Shown in pieces: positions 5,677 through 6,241 of a stretch of DNA of 6,241 nt. Numbering within the stretch: position 1 is the stretch's first letter; every line of letters begins with the position of its first letter. The stretch covers positions 1 through 6,241 of the forward strand of contig CANQIR010000060.1 of NCBI GenBank assembly GCA_947624095.1, written 5' to 3'. This DNA is from an uncultured Bacilli bacterium (GTDB lineage Bacteria > Bacillota_I > Bacilli_A > RF39 > UBA660). Below the pieces are notes generated by a model that saw only the letters and a program-made list of their open reading frames with translations, had not been told where the DNA came from and ran no database searches. The position numbers and the translations under genes are program-made.

Positions 5677-6241
5677 CTATTTTTCTTTATAACTGACCAT
5701 TTCTAAGTAAAGCCCTCTTGCACTCGCTGTACTTATATGTACCTCATCACCATTTAAAGCTCTTTTAACGTCTTCTATACTTTGTTTATGTAATCCAACA
5801 TCCAACAGCGCCCCTACTAAATTTCTTACCATATATCTATAAAAACTTTTACCTTCAAATTCTATTAATATATCCTTATCATTATGTTTAATCTTTACCG
5901 AATAGATAATCGCTTCATTATTCTTTCTTTCCCCTGCCACAAAATTTCTAAAGTTATGCACTCCTTCATAAAGCTTGGCACATTTTTCCATTAACTTAAT
6001 ATCCAGTTTATCCCTCACATATAACGCATAATCAAACTTTAATGGATCATACTCTCCCTGATAAATCTTATATATATATCTTTTTCTCTCAATATTAAAT
6101 CTCGCATGAAAGTCCTTATCAACTACTCTACAATCGTGTACATAAATATAATCGCCAACTAAAGAATTAATCGCTCTAATTAATCTTTCTGGCGGTACAT
6201 TAACATCCAAATCAAAATGTGCTCCCTGGTCATAAGCGTGC
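5677..6241 (-). CDS. truA: tRNA pseudouridine synthase A, C-terminal part (5' end outside window)
   Basis: TruA converts uridines 38-40 in the anticodon stem-loop of many tRNAs to pseudouridine. The window holds the last 187 codons, read in frame from the edge (HAYDQGAHFDLDVNVPPERL onward). The reading begins right where the family has its catalytic GRTDAGV-HA motif, so the catalytic aspartate lies just beyond the window. The TTG near 6210 is an internal leucine codon, not a start. Family marks are RFNIERKRYIYKI, the NFRNF segment, SFYRYMVRNLVGALLDVG and the ending ARGLYLEMVSY. The full protein should be about 245 residues. It lies immediately upstream of rplM-rpsI, a common Bacillota arrangement. 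No terminator separates it from rplM, so read-through into the ribosomal genes is possible. Confidence 0.96.
   Translation of the reverse strand, partial: HAYDQGAHFDLDVNVPPERLIRAINSLVGDYIYVHDCRVVDKDFHARFNIERKRYIYKIYQGEYDPLKFDYALYVRDKLDIKLMEKCAKLYEGVHNFRNFVAGERKNNEAIIYSVKIKHNDKDILIEFEGKSFYRYMVRNLVGALLDVGLHKQSIEDVKRALNGDEVHISTASARGLYLEMVSYKEK

Overview
The window is a very AT-rich stretch in which all seven genes lie on the minus strand, so it reads right to left. It suggests a low-GC Gram-positive (Bacillota, Bacilli-like) chromosome. The support is the truA-rplM-rpsI order, strong AGGAGG-type Shine-Dalgarno sequences, sigma-A-type promoters with 17-bp spacers, intrinsic terminators with T-runs, and an rplM leader of the kind known in Bacilli. 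TGA is used as a stop (the MurL gene ends in TGA) and the tryptophan codons inspected are TGG, so this is not a UGA=Trp mollicute. The genus cannot be told from the sequence.

Right part (about 4657-6241): the 3' part of truA (tRNA pseudouridine synthase) runs in from the window edge. Directly after its stop is a near-consensus promoter and a structured leader, then the ribosomal protein pair rplM (L13) and rpsI (S9). The pair is closed by a perfect hairpin-plus-T-run terminator.

Middle (3359-4582): a lone gene for a 407-residue DUF2130-type protein. It has an N-terminal Cys-x-x-Cys knuckle, a long charged coiled coil and a C-terminal domain with an E...D...ExK pattern like PD-(D/E)xK nucleases. 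Its function is unknown.

Left-centre (482-3242): an extended -10 promoter drives two overlapping genes, followed by a terminator. The first resembles MurL, the ATP-dependent UDP-MurNAc-L-Ala-L-Glu epimerase. The second is a MurD-family ligase that lacks the lysine of the usual DSKATN motif. Together they look like the alternative route to D-Glu in peptidoglycan: the ligase (MurD2) adds L-glutamate to UDP-MurNAc-L-Ala, and MurL inverts it, instead of glutamate racemase (MurI) plus ordinary MurD. This is the most interesting content of the window.

Left edge (61-446): a small RelE/YafQ-like toxin-type gene with its own consensus promoter, in which two 9-bp direct repeats sit on the spacer and -10. 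No antitoxin gene is visible on either side within the window. Bases 1-60 hold only AT-rich sequence with no start codon on the minus strand.
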